DNA from: Ctenosaura bakeri
Lineage: Eukaryota; Chordata; Lepidosauria; Squamata; Iguanidae
Assembly (NCBI GenBank): GCA_948474755.1
Contig: CAOLHI010001243.1
Coordinates: 350,714 to 414,713 of the forward strand
Reading direction: 5' to 3'
DNA: 64,000 bases
Positions 20,243 to 31,982 of the stretch are shown here, one piece after another. How positions within the stretch are numbered: position 1 is the stretch's first letter; every line of letters starts with the position of its first letter. The notes under the pieces were generated by a model. That model was given only the letters and a program-made list of their open reading frames with translations. It was not told the DNA's origin and did no database searches. A program made the position numbers and the translations under genes.

Positions 20243-23200
20243 TTGGATGTTATAGATGAACAACAGGGAGCGGCAATAAGTATTGTGCTGGGCAAAGGGA
20301 AATATGGTGATAGCAGGGCAAAATGTCATTACAGGGGAAGGAGAGATAGATGTTTAATACCTATCTCACCTTCCGTTCACCCTGCTACCCCAAGGTGTCT
20401 GGAGAGTGAACCAAACCACCCACAGAACCTTTCTTTGCTCCTGTGCAGTGTCAGGTCAATAAAAAAGAAAACTCATATCATCCATGACCTTTTAAAAGAT
20501 GAAGAAGCTGACCTGGCATGCTTTACAGAGACCTGGCTGGAAGATGATAGTGGCACAACCTGGGTCCAGGCCTTGCCAGCCGGATACTCTGTCAGTGACC
20601 AGGTAAGGGGAAGTGGGCGGGGGGCAGAGTAGTCTTGGTTTACAAAGACAATCTTATACTGACCAGGATACCTGTCCGGAAAAAAGACCACTTCGAGTGT
20701 ATATACCTGAGCCTGAAGGCAAGGGATAGTCTAGGGATTCTGTTAGTGTATCGACCACCCTGCTGCCTATCAGACTCCCTGGCCAAGCTGACAGAGCTGG
20801 TGTCGGAGTTGGTGTTGGAGTCACCCAGACTTCTGGTTCTGGGCGACTTCAATATCCCATTTGAGACCGGTTTGACAGGTGCGGCTCGGGAGTTCATGGC
20901 ATCCATGACAAACATGGGCCTATCCCAATTAGCCTCTGGGCTAACACATTGTGCAGGTCATACCCTCGATGCAGTCTTTAGTATGGAACAGGCACAGCCA
21001 TGGGTGGAGATAATAAATACTACCACCTTGTCATGGACGGATCATTTCCTGGTCAGGGTTAGACTTATGACTGCTATCTGCCCCTGCAAGGGTGGTGGAC
21101 CTATTAGAATGGTCCGCCCTCGAAGGTTAATGGAACCTATTGGATTCCAGAAGGCCCTGGAGGGTCTTATGGTTGGTATCGCCGGTGATCCTGTTGAACC
21201 CCTAGTTAATACCTGGAATTGTGATCTTACTAGGGCTATCGACACGATTGCTCCCAAGCGTCCTTTCCGGCCTGCTTCAAATTGTAATCCTTGGTATACA
21301 GTAGAACTCAGGAATATGAAGCAGGTCAGACAGCGACTAGAGCACAACTGGTGGAAATCTGGACTCTTATCTGACAGGGCACACTATAGAGAATTCCTTC
21401 ATTCCTATGGAGTGGCAATAGATGCAGCGAAGAAGACTTTCCTCTCTGCACGTATTGCGTCTGCGACTTCTCTTCCAGCAGAGCTGTTCAGGGTGGTAAG
21501 GGATCTGACTCAGTTACCCACTCCCCTGAACTCGCTGTTAGAACCTAGTGTAGCTTGCTGTGATGTTTTGAATAATCATTTCGCAGATAAAATCTCTCAG
21601 ATAAGAGCCGACTTGGATGCCGGTGTTATAGCAGAGGTTATAAATGGAGTGTCCAGCGACTCCGTGAACAGGATTATACTGGATCAGTTTCAGTCAGTGA
21701 GTACCGAGGATGTAGACAAGCTCCTTGGAAATATAAGAAAGACAACTTGCCCTCTTGATCCCTGCCCTTCATGGCTGGTTGTCCAGGGAGGAGTTGCAAT
21801 TAAGACTCATTTAAGATATATTATTAATGTATCCTTCAGGGAGGGCAATTTTCCAGATTGTTTAAAAGAAGCAATTATACAGCCGCTTCTAAAAAAAGCC
21901 CTCCCTAGATCCCCTGGGTATGAATAATTATAGACCAGTCTCCCATCTTCCATTTTTTAAGCAAGGTGATCGAGAGGACTGTTGGTCTTCAGCTCCAAGC
22001 TGTCTTGGATGAAACAGATTATCTAGATCCATTTCAAACTGGCTTCAGGGCAGGATATGGAGTCGAGACTGCCATGGTCACCTTAGTGGATGATCTTCGC
22101 CTAGGTATCGACAGGGGAAGTGTGACCCTGCTGGTACTCTTGGACCTCTCAGCGGCTTTCGATACCATAGACCATGGTATCCTTCTGGAACACCTGAGAG
22201 GGCTGGGGATCGCGGGCACTGCACTTAAGTGGTTCTGGTCCTATCTCTCAGGTAGATACCAGATGGTGATGCTTGGGGACAGCTGCTCTTTGAAAAAGGA
22301 GCTTAAATCTGGCATCCCTTAGGGAGCCGTCATGTCCCCAATGCTATTTAACATCTACATGAAACCGCTGGGAGAGATCATCAGGAGGCATGGAGCAAGG
22401 TGCTATCAGTATGCTGATGACACCCAGATATATTTCTACATGCCTTGGATAATAGCATCAACTAAGGGTGGCATCTCGCCTCTAAACAAATGCCTTGAAG
22501 CAGTAATGGACTGGATGAGTTAAAACAGACTGAAGCTGAATCCAGATAAGATGGAGGTACTCACTGTTAAGGGCCCTAGCCCAGGTATGGAGGTCTGTCA
22601 ACCTGTTCTAGACAGGGTTACACTTCCCCTGAAAGACTGTGTTCGCAGCTTGGGGGTGCTCCTGGACTCACCACTTCGGATGACAGCTCAAATTGACGCG
22701 GCGGCCAGGAGTGCCTGCTATCAGCTTCGGCTGATACGCCAGCTGCGCCCCTTCCTGGAGCTGGAACACCTAAAAACAGTTGTACATGAGTTGGTAACTT
22801 CACAGCTTGACTTCTGCAATGCGCTCTACATAGGGTACCCATGTACTTAGTCCGGAAACTTCAATTAGTTCAGAATATGGCAGCCAGGTTGGTCACCGGA
22901 AGATCTAAAACTGACCACATAACACCAATTTTGAAGTCTTTACATTAGCTACCTATTAGTTTCTGGGCACAGTACAAGGTGTTGGTTCTTTAAAGCCCTT
23001 TATGGCTTGGGGCCAGCCTACCTGTGGGATCACCTTCTCCCATATAATCCGCCCCACACACTAAGGTCCTCTGGAAGGAATTTACTGCAGCCAGTCAGAA
23101 CTAGGTTGGCTGCAGTTACCCAGAGGACCTTCTCTTGTATCTCTCCCAAGTTATGGAATGGCCTGCCAGAGGAGACCCGGCATATTACCAGTCTTGACTG

Positions 23201-23252
23201 CTTTAAAAAAACAGTCAAGACTGTTCTCTTCCGACAGGCCTTCCCAGACTAG
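20243..23252 (+). pseudogene. L2 endonuclease-reverse transcriptase (ORF2), broken
   Basis: The reading starts at a real ATG (protein start MDVIDEQQGAA) that the second L2 copy lacks. Endonuclease motifs are TETWL, YRPP, LGDFN and WTDHFLV. RT motifs are LDLSAAFDTIDH and YADDTQIYF. Against the second copy the lesions are: a frameshift in the G run near 20,620; a frameshift in the A run near 21,893, followed by another indel in the T run near 21,955; a TAG stop at about 22,320 replacing the Gln of the VPQG motif; a TAA stop near 22,520; a 1-base loss near 22,835; a TAG stop near 22,946 replacing a Trp codon; and a short deletion near 22,990. Either RT-domain stop alone would abolish function. 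Confidence 0.93.
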
Positions 23253-23394
23253 TACTCCACCGCCTCCCACCAACTATTCTCCTGTTTTTAATGTAGTTAA
23301 TGTGTTTTAGGGGGTTGGTTTTAGAAGGGTTGGTGAGTGGGGAGGATGGGTTATGTTTTAATGCTTTTAATATATTTAATGTATTGTTGTAGTA

Positions 23395-23420
23395 CCGCCT
23401 CGATCCACGGGGAGAGGCGG
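23395..23420 (+). other. L2 3' stem-loop (copy 1)
   Basis: CCGCCTC pairs with GAGGCGG seven bases from each end of the segment, with a 12-nt loop, directly before the tail. In the eel L2-clade element UnaL2 a 3' stem-loop is recognised by the reverse transcriptase; the same role here is inferred. It is conserved in the L2 at 58,688. Confidence 0.65.
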
Positions 23421-23421
23421 G

Positions 23422-23483
<62 letters not shown>
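23422..23483. repeat. (TAA)n tail of L2 copy 1
   Basis: About 20 pure TAA units on the LINE sense strand. The second L2 copy instead ends in (TTA)n. Confidence 0.95.
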
Positions 23484-23499
23484 GTTATTATTAAAAACA

Positions 23500-24095
23500 T
23501 TCCGGCTGGAATGCTGCCTTGGGGGTTACAGAGAACATATAGTTCCCATGTTGAAAAAGTGTCAATAGTTACTAGGTACAATTCAAAGTGCTGGTTACAA
23601 CCTATAAAACCCTATAGAACTTGGGCCCAGAATATCTTCCATTCTGAGTCTCTGGAGTTTTAAGAATCTCAGGAGAGGGTTTTATCTTTGTCCCACCACT
23701 ATCACAAACAAGTTTGGAGAGGACAGATGAGAGAACTTTCTCAGTGGCTGCTCTCAGACTGTGAAATTACCTGCTATGGGAAGCTAGGTTGGCTACATCT
23801 CTGTTCTCCTTCTAGCAGCAGCTGAAAACCTTTGTATTTATTGAGGACTTTGACTGATAACAGAAGGATTTTGTCACTATAGTGTGTTATTTATATTTGT
23901 ATTTCCATTATTTCCCTATTTTAAGTGCCTATTAAAAACAGTTTTAAATCAATGTTTTTAATGTGACCATTTGTTTTTTTAACTTTTGTACTAGACATAG
24001 TTTTCCCTATATTTGGTTTTAAATAAAATTGTTAGCTATCTTAGATCCCATATTGGGATCTAGGTGGGATCTAAATTAAATATATAAATATATAT
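23500..24095 (+). mobile_element. Older L2-like LINE 3' relic
   Basis: ACAGATGAGAGAACTTTCTC followed by AGTGGCTGCTCTCAGACTGT decodes to the R-x-F-S-V/A-A-x-x-L-W motif of L2 C-termini. A T-rich 3' UTR and GATCTAGGTGGGATCTAAAT end follow. It is much more diverged than the L2 just upstream, which may have inserted into it. Confidence 0.6.
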
Positions 24096-25410
24096 ATCCA
24101 TCCATACAGAGGCAGCATGGCTTCTCAGGTTGAAGTTACAAAGCACCCTGCACTGATAACTGTGTTTCCATCTATCCATTAGGAATCCACAACCTCTTGT
24201 GATACAATAATGCCTTTAGCCTTTTTCTCCAATATCCTCAGATGGTAGAATTTGAATATTCTTGTTGTTGTTTTGGCTGTGAGGGATACTGGAAATAAAG
24301 GAATCCCAGCAGTAGATCAAGAAAAAATGAATTACAAAAGAAGTGAAGATAAAGAAAATTGTGCAACTGTGCAGAGCTAAAGCCTACCTTTTACTTCTGG
24401 AAGCCCACCTTGCAGGCCACACTCATCCTTCGCAACATACAAGAAGTGTTCTTGCATCACTTCCTATTGCCATTTTGGCTAAATTTTGACAAATATAGAG
24501 TTTGGGGAAATTGTGAGGGGTGTAAGAACTGGAGGAAGAGAAACCACAATATTTGAACAGTTTAGGACATTTTTGTACAGTTTATTATGCAAAACCATGC
24601 CCATTTTCTTAAAAAAATTGGGGCCTTCAGGAGACTTATGGGAGGTTGAGGGCTGCAGAAGTGGGTGTAAGAGGCTGCCTTATCTTCTCTCCTTACTGTT
24701 CAGATGGTGAAAAGTTTAATACGATTTACTGTCAAAAGAGATTTCTTGTTAGACTGTTTTCAGTGCAAACAAAACACATCCTATGGAGGCAGTTGTTCTT
24801 TTTTCGATACTTTGTCATGATAATCATGCAGTGCTATCATTTCACATCTACACCTCCCCAACTGACTTAACAATCCCTCCCTATATTACCTGAGGATGCA
24901 TTAGATTTCTAGATTTTGGAAAGTCACTTTAATAAAAAATGAATGAATAAATAATAAATGAGCTGGACTCAACAGTTCTGTTACCCCACAAATATGGGGT
25001 GATGACTTTGGCTGAGTCTCAGTATTGAATAAATGTGCTGCTCAAGAAGCTGAAATACAGGCATAACTGAGACAGTGCAGCTACAGAGAGGATACAGTAA
25101 GATATTCTGTGAGTTCTCTGAGACAACTGTTATCGTAATCTACTGTACTGTGATCTTCATATTCTTTATACATGTTCTTGTATGTGTAATTACTTTAATT
25201 ATATGCTTGTTTACTGTTATGTAATGGTCTATCTGCAAAAAGCAAAAAACAAACCAACAAACATGAAAACAAAAACAATAGGAGGAATGCTGATAGCCTC
25301 CAGCGCTAGGCACATACCTCCTGCGGATTTTGATAATGGGGACGTTGCTGAGAATGAATGTGATGAAAAGACCTATTTGAGCTAATATTTGCAGATCCAG
25401 AAGCAATCAG
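24096..25410. other. Non-coding DNA, nothing recognised
   Basis: No gene or repeat is supported. AATAA-rich sequence lies near 24,930-24,960. Confidence 0.4.
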
Positions 25411-25500
25411 TCAGGGTTGCAATCCTATGTACTCATACCTGGGAGTAAGCCACACAGAAAACAATGAAACTACTTTTTGAGTAGATACATTCAGAGTTCT
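25411..25500 (-). repeat. Dispersed repeat with GGGAGTAAG core
   Basis: GTTGCAATCCTATGTACTCA then CCTGGGAGTAAGCC is a short interspersed sequence familiar from reptile genomes, of uncertain class. Related pieces occur at 33,597-33,690 and 46,070-46,170, and perhaps just upstream of 25,740. Confidence 0.45.
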
Positions 25501-25739
25501 GCTGTTATTCTGAAGAGCAAAAAGCTGTACAATTCTATATCAGTGCTGAGAAGATAGATAGCTGCATCTGCATGGCTTGAGGGGATCATTTCAGGCTGTC
25601 AGCAATAGCCAGAGGAAACCTATGGTGTAATTTGCAATATCAGGAGCATACAATTGGCTCAGAATAGACATTGTTTTCAGTCTATCATGGCTAATGTGGG
25701 TCTCATTGATTTAAAGGGGCTTACACTAAGAAAGAGTAC

Positions 25740-26121
25740 AGTCCTTTCCACAGCTTACCTGGATCTGAGGTTATCCTAGCATCACTTTGCCAGGATGGGA
25801 GCATGGACACCAACGCTCCACTCTCCACTGGCTTGCTCACTGCAGAAGGAAGCACAAGAGTCCTGCCTCTTCCTGACCCAGTGCAGCTGGGTACTTTCCC
25901 AAGGTGTGCTGAGGCAGGAAGTGCAGCCATTGCACTTCCAGGGCCTCTACAGCTATGGTAAGCATGGGCGTGTGGCAGTGCGATCACTGGTCATTGATGG
26001 GGAAACCCGTCAATGATTTGCAGCATGGTTGCGCTGCCTGGGAACAGGAGAAGGACAGTTGTTGGGGTTCTGTCCTTCTCCTGTCCCTATGGCAGGTTGG
26101 GAGGGTAGAGCAGAAAGGGCC
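25740..26121 (+). mobile_element. GGCC-ended MITE (family C, copy 2)
   Basis: The ends AGTCCTTTCCACAGCTTACC and AGCAGAAAGGGCC match copy 3 at 42,883. Shared inner blocks are TTCCTGACCCAGTGCAGCTG, AGTGCAGCCATTGCACTTCC, CATTGATGGGGAAACCCGTC and AGGACAGTTG...CTGTCCTTCTCC. The flanks TAC (25737-25739) and TAA (26122-26124) differ at one base, so the target duplication is only tentative. Several internal inverted repeats; no coding capacity. Confidence 0.7.
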
Positions 26122-26489
26122 TAAGATTCTGGGTGGGGGGTGGAATGATCAGTATACAGCAGAAACTGTTGTATGAGAACCATCAATCAAGAGAAATTAA
26201 AGATATATGTCAAGCTGATTAGAGAGAATAAGTGCAAAAGTCTCTGGTTCAAACATTTTATCAAACTCTTAACCAGCTCCACTTCATAACATTTTTGAAA
26301 CAGCAATTTGACTTCCAGCCCTCAGTGAGGGATAACACCATGTTGCAATAAACTTCAGTCACTGATTTCTGCAGACTAAGCTACTGTTAAAGGCATGGAA
26401 CAAGCCAGATTGTTTTCTATCCAGGTAAGCTGAGAAACTAATTTGCAAAACATTTGAAACTAAGCCAGCATGTCTTGGCTGGAGCAGAA

Positions 26490-26590
26490 TGTGGACCTCC
26501 AGTGGTCTGGAACTTTTGCTCCTATCTCCATCAGCCAGCATGATCAATGGTAAAGGATTATGGGAGCTGTAGCCCGAAAGAAATTAATGG
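26490..26590. repeat. Palindromic MITE-like fragment
   Basis: CCTCCAGTGGTCTGGAACTT on the left and TTATGGGAGCTGTAGCCCG on the right resemble arms of the widespread ACTACAACTCCCA palindromic repeats of amniotes. It is decayed, and a possible second piece lies near 32,670-32,715. Confidence 0.35.
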
Positions 26591-28079
26591 CCAGAGATTT
26601 CCCACTGCTTACACTTTTCTGACTCACAGTCAGGTATGTAAACATGTGTAGAAAGGCTCATCAGAAAGCAACTTTGAGATCACTTATAACCCACAAACAT
26701 CATTCAGAATTAGGCTTTTATCTCTGTTACATTCTATCAGCCTACTACTAGGTCAAACTGAATTGTTATGCTACAATCCTGGTTATGCTTTAATATCCCT
26801 CTGGCTTGTGCATTGTTGAGGAAGTTCTCAGCTTGGATGTTGTACATCTTCGTCCCACAGGGTGATTTCTCAAGGCCTGGTGTTCTGCAGCACACTTGAT
26901 TCATTACGCTTGGCTTCCACACTGCACCTGTACAGCACGGGGCTCTGGAATTTGTCAAGAAGCTAAGCATGGCCTATTGGGTTTTCTGTCTACTGCACAT
27001 TAAGGCAAGCCACATTTTGCCGCACCTGCTGGAAGGCAAATACGGGTCATCTGTTTGTGCTGTATTCTGTTCTAGCCCTTGCGGTTCATCCATCATTCTG
27101 GTGTAAAATACCTGGCAGTTTCGTAATCCATCCATTAAGGCATTGGTAGTCTACCAATGGGTTCTACCCCATCATTTTAAAATCCTTGTGTTATAGCATA
27201 GTGGAAAATGTAGACTGTTGGTGAAGACTGTGGTAATAAATGTCCCTAAACACACTGCTGATCTTTTGTGAACATTTTGTTTGAGAGACAAATGAAATCA
27301 AACAAGCAAGCATGGGAGCTTATTAATTCTTCATGTTCCTTGTTTAAACCAACCCAACATACGTTAGGGTGTCAAGTGAGTCAGAACTTTTTAAAACCGA
27401 TCAGTTTATGTAACCTTTCTAGTTTTGGAAAAGAGAAAGCTGAAAGGCAACTGATGAGGACTTCTATCGATGTGATCAGCCCCAGTGTGTTAATTAGTGT
27501 AGACATACTGTGAAAGATGTGGAACATTCTGTGAGGCTTGAATTTGACTGGAATCTGATCAGAATTGTGCCTGTTTATCAGTGTGCTTGTAGTTATTTCT
27601 ATGCTGTGAAAATCTTCACCTGCTAATTCATTCACACCCAAGCTATGGTTAAAGGTGCAGTAACAGATGATGTCTTTTTGCACAGAGGGGAATATTTGCA
27701 CACAGTGATGCAGTCACACACCAGAAATAAATAAATAAAGCAAAAGCCACAATGGACAGATATGTCATTATTTAAAATTTCATATATTGATTGTCCATCT
27801 ATTTAATAGGTGGTCGAAGCAATATACAAATACAACAAAACACTAATGAATCTCTGTTCATTATGAAATACAGGGAATCACACCATCTATAATGTGAGAC
27901 TGTTTTTACCATTGGCACTAAGACTGGAGAGGAAAAATTTAAAAAACAGAAAGGGAAAAAAAGCAGCCTCACTGCTCATTTGGTGAGGGAGTTCCATAAT
28001 GGAAGAAGATAAGTGTGAGTGTGACTTCCTCATGGTGTCGTTATGAGTCAGGGCACCCATGATGTTCTGTTAGTGAACA
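26591..28079. other. Non-coding DNA, nothing recognised
   Basis: Mostly unique-looking sequence. The 26,780-27,160 part is less AT-rich but shows no splice-bounded coding frame that I can identify. Confidence 0.35.
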
Positions 28080-28690
28080 GAAGACATTTTCAGGGCAAGG
28101 CTGCACTGCGTGGCCTTGTGGAGGCCGGGAGCCATGCAGCCAATGAGTTAAAAGTTCCCCCTTTGATTTCACTGGCTGCTTGAACCTGGCCTGGGTGAAG
28201 CACTTAGGCTTCACTCAGGTCAGGTTCCAATGTATTTAAGCCAACTGTCTGGCACTGCTGGTCATTCTCTCCATGGGAGCTCCCTTTCCACCAACCCTCT
28301 TGACTATAGGCATGTTCATGTATGGTTCATGGAATCTGTCACCTTGGCAGGTAGTTACATCACAACTTGTAAGGTGGTTGCAGGGGTTTTGGATCTGAGA
28401 CTGCAGGTACCAAGAGCCACCTGGTATGGAGGTACCAATCAGTTTCAGGGGGTGCGTGATGGTGGCAGTTGTGTCCCACTGGGAGGACTCAGACATGCAT
28501 CCCCTGGTGGCAGGAGGGCGGGTTGAAGCTCTTCCCTCCTGTCACTCCTCAGATTCCAGTTTTGGTCAGACATTTGGGCTCATTGGCCAACAGGCAGGTT
28601 GATTGATTACCTTGATCCTTACCTATGCATGTGCCAACCCAATACATATCTGTAGCCAATCAAAGTTGCGGCCTTTCTTTCTTCTAAATT
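28080..28690. repeat. GC-richer unclassified segment, possible LTR remnant
   Basis: Base composition is richer in G+C than the flanks. It has a CCAAT (28,139) and a TATTTAAG box (28,232) spaced as in an LTR promoter, but I could not find paired TG...CA ends or a target duplication. No ORF has known domains. Confidence 0.25.
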
Positions 28691-29034
28691 TATGGCCCAT
28701 ATCCTTTTTGTCTGGATCATGCAATGCCACTATTATCAGGAATGATTTTCAGATTTTATAAAACATTTCATATATCCCACATCCATTTGAGTAGCAAAAC
28801 TGATGACTTCTTAAAATTAGTTTGGTCATTACTGTCTCATACAAATACAAAAGTCTAAATTTGTTTACTTAGAATTCATTTAACTTATACCCTTCATTGC
28901 CGTGAAGGAAGGCACTCAAAATGCTTCTTTTGATTCCTTTTTCAAATGTTTATTCCCATGGTTTTACTTGGTGTACCACCACATTTGGAAATGGGCCAGC
29001 ACTCAGAAGTACTCAGTGGCACCAAATTCTGCTG

Positions 29035-29450
29035 CTATAATCCTATGGATATGGCTGTCGGAAAGACTGAGGCATCAACATTATCAAACAAAAGCCCAAC
29101 AACTTATTCTTGAATATGTATAGCTATTGATGACCAATCATAAAATAGCAAGACTAGACACAGAGAATTTCATTAAATAAGGGACACTTTATTTGATGAG
29201 GGTCCAGCTGAGGCCAGGTGTCACCCTGTGACTACCTCCTCAGCCTTCCCTTGGGTGAAACACCTCAGGGCAATCTGAATAGCTGAGTTGTCCCTAGCCA
29301 ATCATAATTGCAAGGTAACCCAGAGAACTTCCACCCAAGCCACAGAACTCTACAAGTGATGCTGTAGTCCAATGGATATGGATGTGGGAAAGACTGATGT
29401 ATCAGCATTATCAAACAAAATCTCAACAGATTATTCTTACATAAGTACAG
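29035..29450 (+). repeat. Pair of about 85-bp direct repeats 330 bp apart
   Basis: CTATGGATATGGCTGTCGGA...ATTATCAAACAAAAGCCCAA (29035-29120) recurs as CAATGGATATGGATGTGGGA...ATTATCAAACAAAATCTCAA (29363-29450). The spacer (29,160-29,330) holds AAATAAGGGACACTTTATTT and a GC-richer block. It could be LTR or LINE debris; the family is unknown. Confidence 0.5.
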
Positions 29451-31216
29451 ATGCCACCTCAATTAGCAAAGTGAATGTGCTCCTGGCCATTACTCCTTTA
29501 ACAGGGAATTTGATAACACAGGGAGAAATAATATGGAAATAATGGTAGTTTCCTAAAACACAAAAATGAAGAGCAGCTCCACATATTTCAGCAAACATTC
29601 TATCTAGAACTAACCATATGCACCTGTGAAAGAAAACAAATATGCCATTTGAGCTTTCCATAAGTAAACAAAAACATCCTGAACTTTCTAACAGACCACA
29701 TGAAGGCTTCTTCCAAAAAGCATCAAGAGACTAATTTTTGTCTTTCACCATTCTCCATTTCTCTTATGATTTCGATTCTGGTGCCCCAAACTATGTATCT
29801 GTGCTTCTTTAATGTGGAGGACAGCTGGTGAGACAGGTGTGTCTGCTTTTCCCATTTTACTCTGCTTTACTGTTTACACATGCTCGATAAGATATTCTGG
29901 ATGCAGCTACTTTTTATTTTTCCTCTTGTAGACACATACACAGCAACAGTAAGATCAGCCAAAGCATAGTTTCTAGTAGATAAACTGCTGCAAGCCAACC
30001 ATTTATGTTTCTCCAGTCCTCAGTCAGATGCAGCTAGAAAACTTCCAGCTAGACAGAGGATAAAGAAGAAGAGGGATCCAGGGCATAAAAATACTTTGTA
30101 CAAAGGAACTTTATTAACTTTATTAATGGGTATATGCCTACAGAAAAGTCACTCATTAGTTGTGATGCTGATATATCTATGAAAGCATTAGTAATCTTAA
30201 GTGTGCTCCTCAGTAACAAGGAGCAAAACATAAAGCAGGAAGGTAGGAATGTGGGGAAAAAGGAGGGAAGAAAGGTGGTGCAGCTTCAAGCATTCAGTGA
30301 CAACATAGTCCCACATAATGTGTTTCTGCTACTCAGAAATCTGTGACAGCTCAGATTGCTCATTGTACTACTTGTCACTGCACACAGATTTTTTTCTTAG
30401 CTTATATGGGCTCCAGGTTTTCCTCCGCCTGCTTTGCAAGCATTATTCTGCTACATTTCAGTTAACTGTTTTATCAAGCACTTAAAAGTGTCAGTCTCCA
30501 GCTTAATTCTCACAGAAATTCTCTACAGAATTTCTCTGCAGAAATAAATTTGTAGTGTTTGAGCTGTATAACATGTCAGACTGTAGAGAGTCTGTACAAA
30601 AATTGCATACCCCTAGAAAGATGATGTCAGGGAAGATGCTGCTAGTGTAGTTTTCTCTAAGTAAGATTTTCTTTTAGCGGGGGGAGGAGGGGAGAAATAA
30701 CATCTGTAAGGTCCAACTTGCTGTCTGATCTTCTACTGCCAGGACTGACATTTATTCCCTTAGTAAGAATTAGCTAGATCTCACAGACAATGTTTCATAA
30801 TAAATGTTAGAACTGTGAATCAGCAGACAAACTTAAACAACCACAGCATCTTGTTTTTCTCTTATACACCTAAAGGAAGGGGAAAATTATTTAACATAGG
30901 TAGCATAGTAATAAGTGAAAGATCAATTCAGGGTAGCAGAATATCCATGGGTGACAATAGAAGCAATGTTTATCAGGGGCTTTTCAAATTAGGCCCCTAA
31001 GTGTGAAAGGCATTTGTTTGCCATAATATGTGATTCTTCTTTCCTGTGTTATCTTGCCTTTAGTATGATTTACCTTGCAACGAGTCATTAGAAGATAAAT
31101 TAAAGTTTAATTTGCACGTCTCTTTGCTACTGCACACATCTGAAGAAATCCTAGTATGGAACATAATTTTAGGGACTGTATATTTCTCCTTAATGCCTTT
31201 TTTTTGGCCTATAAAA
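29451..31216. other. Non-coding DNA, nothing recognised
   Basis: No gene or repeat is supported. A short inverted TTCTCTGCAGAA/TTCTCTACAGAA motif lies at 30,517-30,542. Confidence 0.4.
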
Positions 31217-31742
31217 TACAGTCCTTCCTCCATATTTGTGGGTTTGACCTTCACTAATTTGATTATTCACAAGCCACTCATGCTGTTATCACGGTTATGA
31301 TATATCGGCTGTTATCATGGTTATGATATATCGGGTGAGAGCACTAGATATCCTTTTGATATCAAATAATTTGGCCTTGCTTGACCTCTCTCTGCCACCC
31401 CACTCCACGTGTTTGCAGAGGCCTCCTGGACAAGCACGTAAGGGCGTGGCCGTTAATGGTTGTACATTCCAAGACCCCATTCAGGCAGGCAGTTTAAGCC
31501 TCTCTGTCACTTTAGGGAAAAACCTCCCTGCAAACCGGCTCGGCTCAGCTCGGATCTACACAAAGCCATGCATCCAAGAGCCAAGCCATTCCTTTGTATC
31601 GGGCTGTTAACGAACTGGCCACGCTATTGTCTTAAGAACTAAATCAATCATGCTAAACTTGACTTTTGCCAAATCCTTTATCCAACTCCAAATTTCCTTT
31701 GTTCTCACCGAGCATAACATAGCCTGTAGGTAAACTCCACCC

Positions 31743-31750
31743 TATAAAAG
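31743..31750 (+). promoter_or_regulatory. TATA box of the ERV-type LTR
   Basis: TATAAAAG in CCTATAAAAGGTCCCC, preceded by AT-poor U3 sequence and followed about 230 bp later by AATAAA, as in a retroviral LTR promoter. Confidence 0.7.
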
Positions 31751-31976
31751 GTCCCCACTTTTGGGACGTCTTCAGACTACTTTGGACTTCCATCCTGCCT
31801 TGCTGCCGGTCATCTAAGGAAACTCCCCTCAGCGAGCCCTGCTGAGCTTTCTTCCCCGGAACCCTGCTTCTCTCCAGGACTACGAGACCAGGTGTCGTAT
31901 TGCCTTTCCCGAAAGCTCTCTGTTTCTATTTCTCAGTTAGTTAGTTTATGTCTTGTCTTGTGTGTTTCTTGTCTTT

Positions 31977-31982
31977 AATAAA
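31977..31982 (+). terminator. Polyadenylation signal of the ERV-type LTR
   Basis: AATAAA followed within 20-30 bp by the GT-rich stretch ATTGTTTGTTACTTTG, which should mark the R/U5 border. Confidence 0.65.

Larger units (their letters stand above)
20243..23484 (+). mobile_element. L2-clade LINE, near full length, inactive (copy 1)
   Basis: It extends from the ORF2 start codon, or earlier, through a 3' UTR with a conserved stem-loop (23395-23420) to a (TAA)n tail at 23422-23483. It is colinear with the L2 at 55,554-58,785 over its whole length with scattered substitutions. No target duplication is evident. It lies directly upstream of an older L2 relic. Confidence 0.92.

Noticed and set aside
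23337..23663. Open frames with poly-Ile/poly-Asn tracts (also 58594-58839)
   Set aside because: They are translations of the (TAA)n and (TTA)n LINE tails.
26737..26970. 77-codon minus-strand frame as an exon
   Set aside because: No splice-site context or family resemblance; length is within chance for this region.
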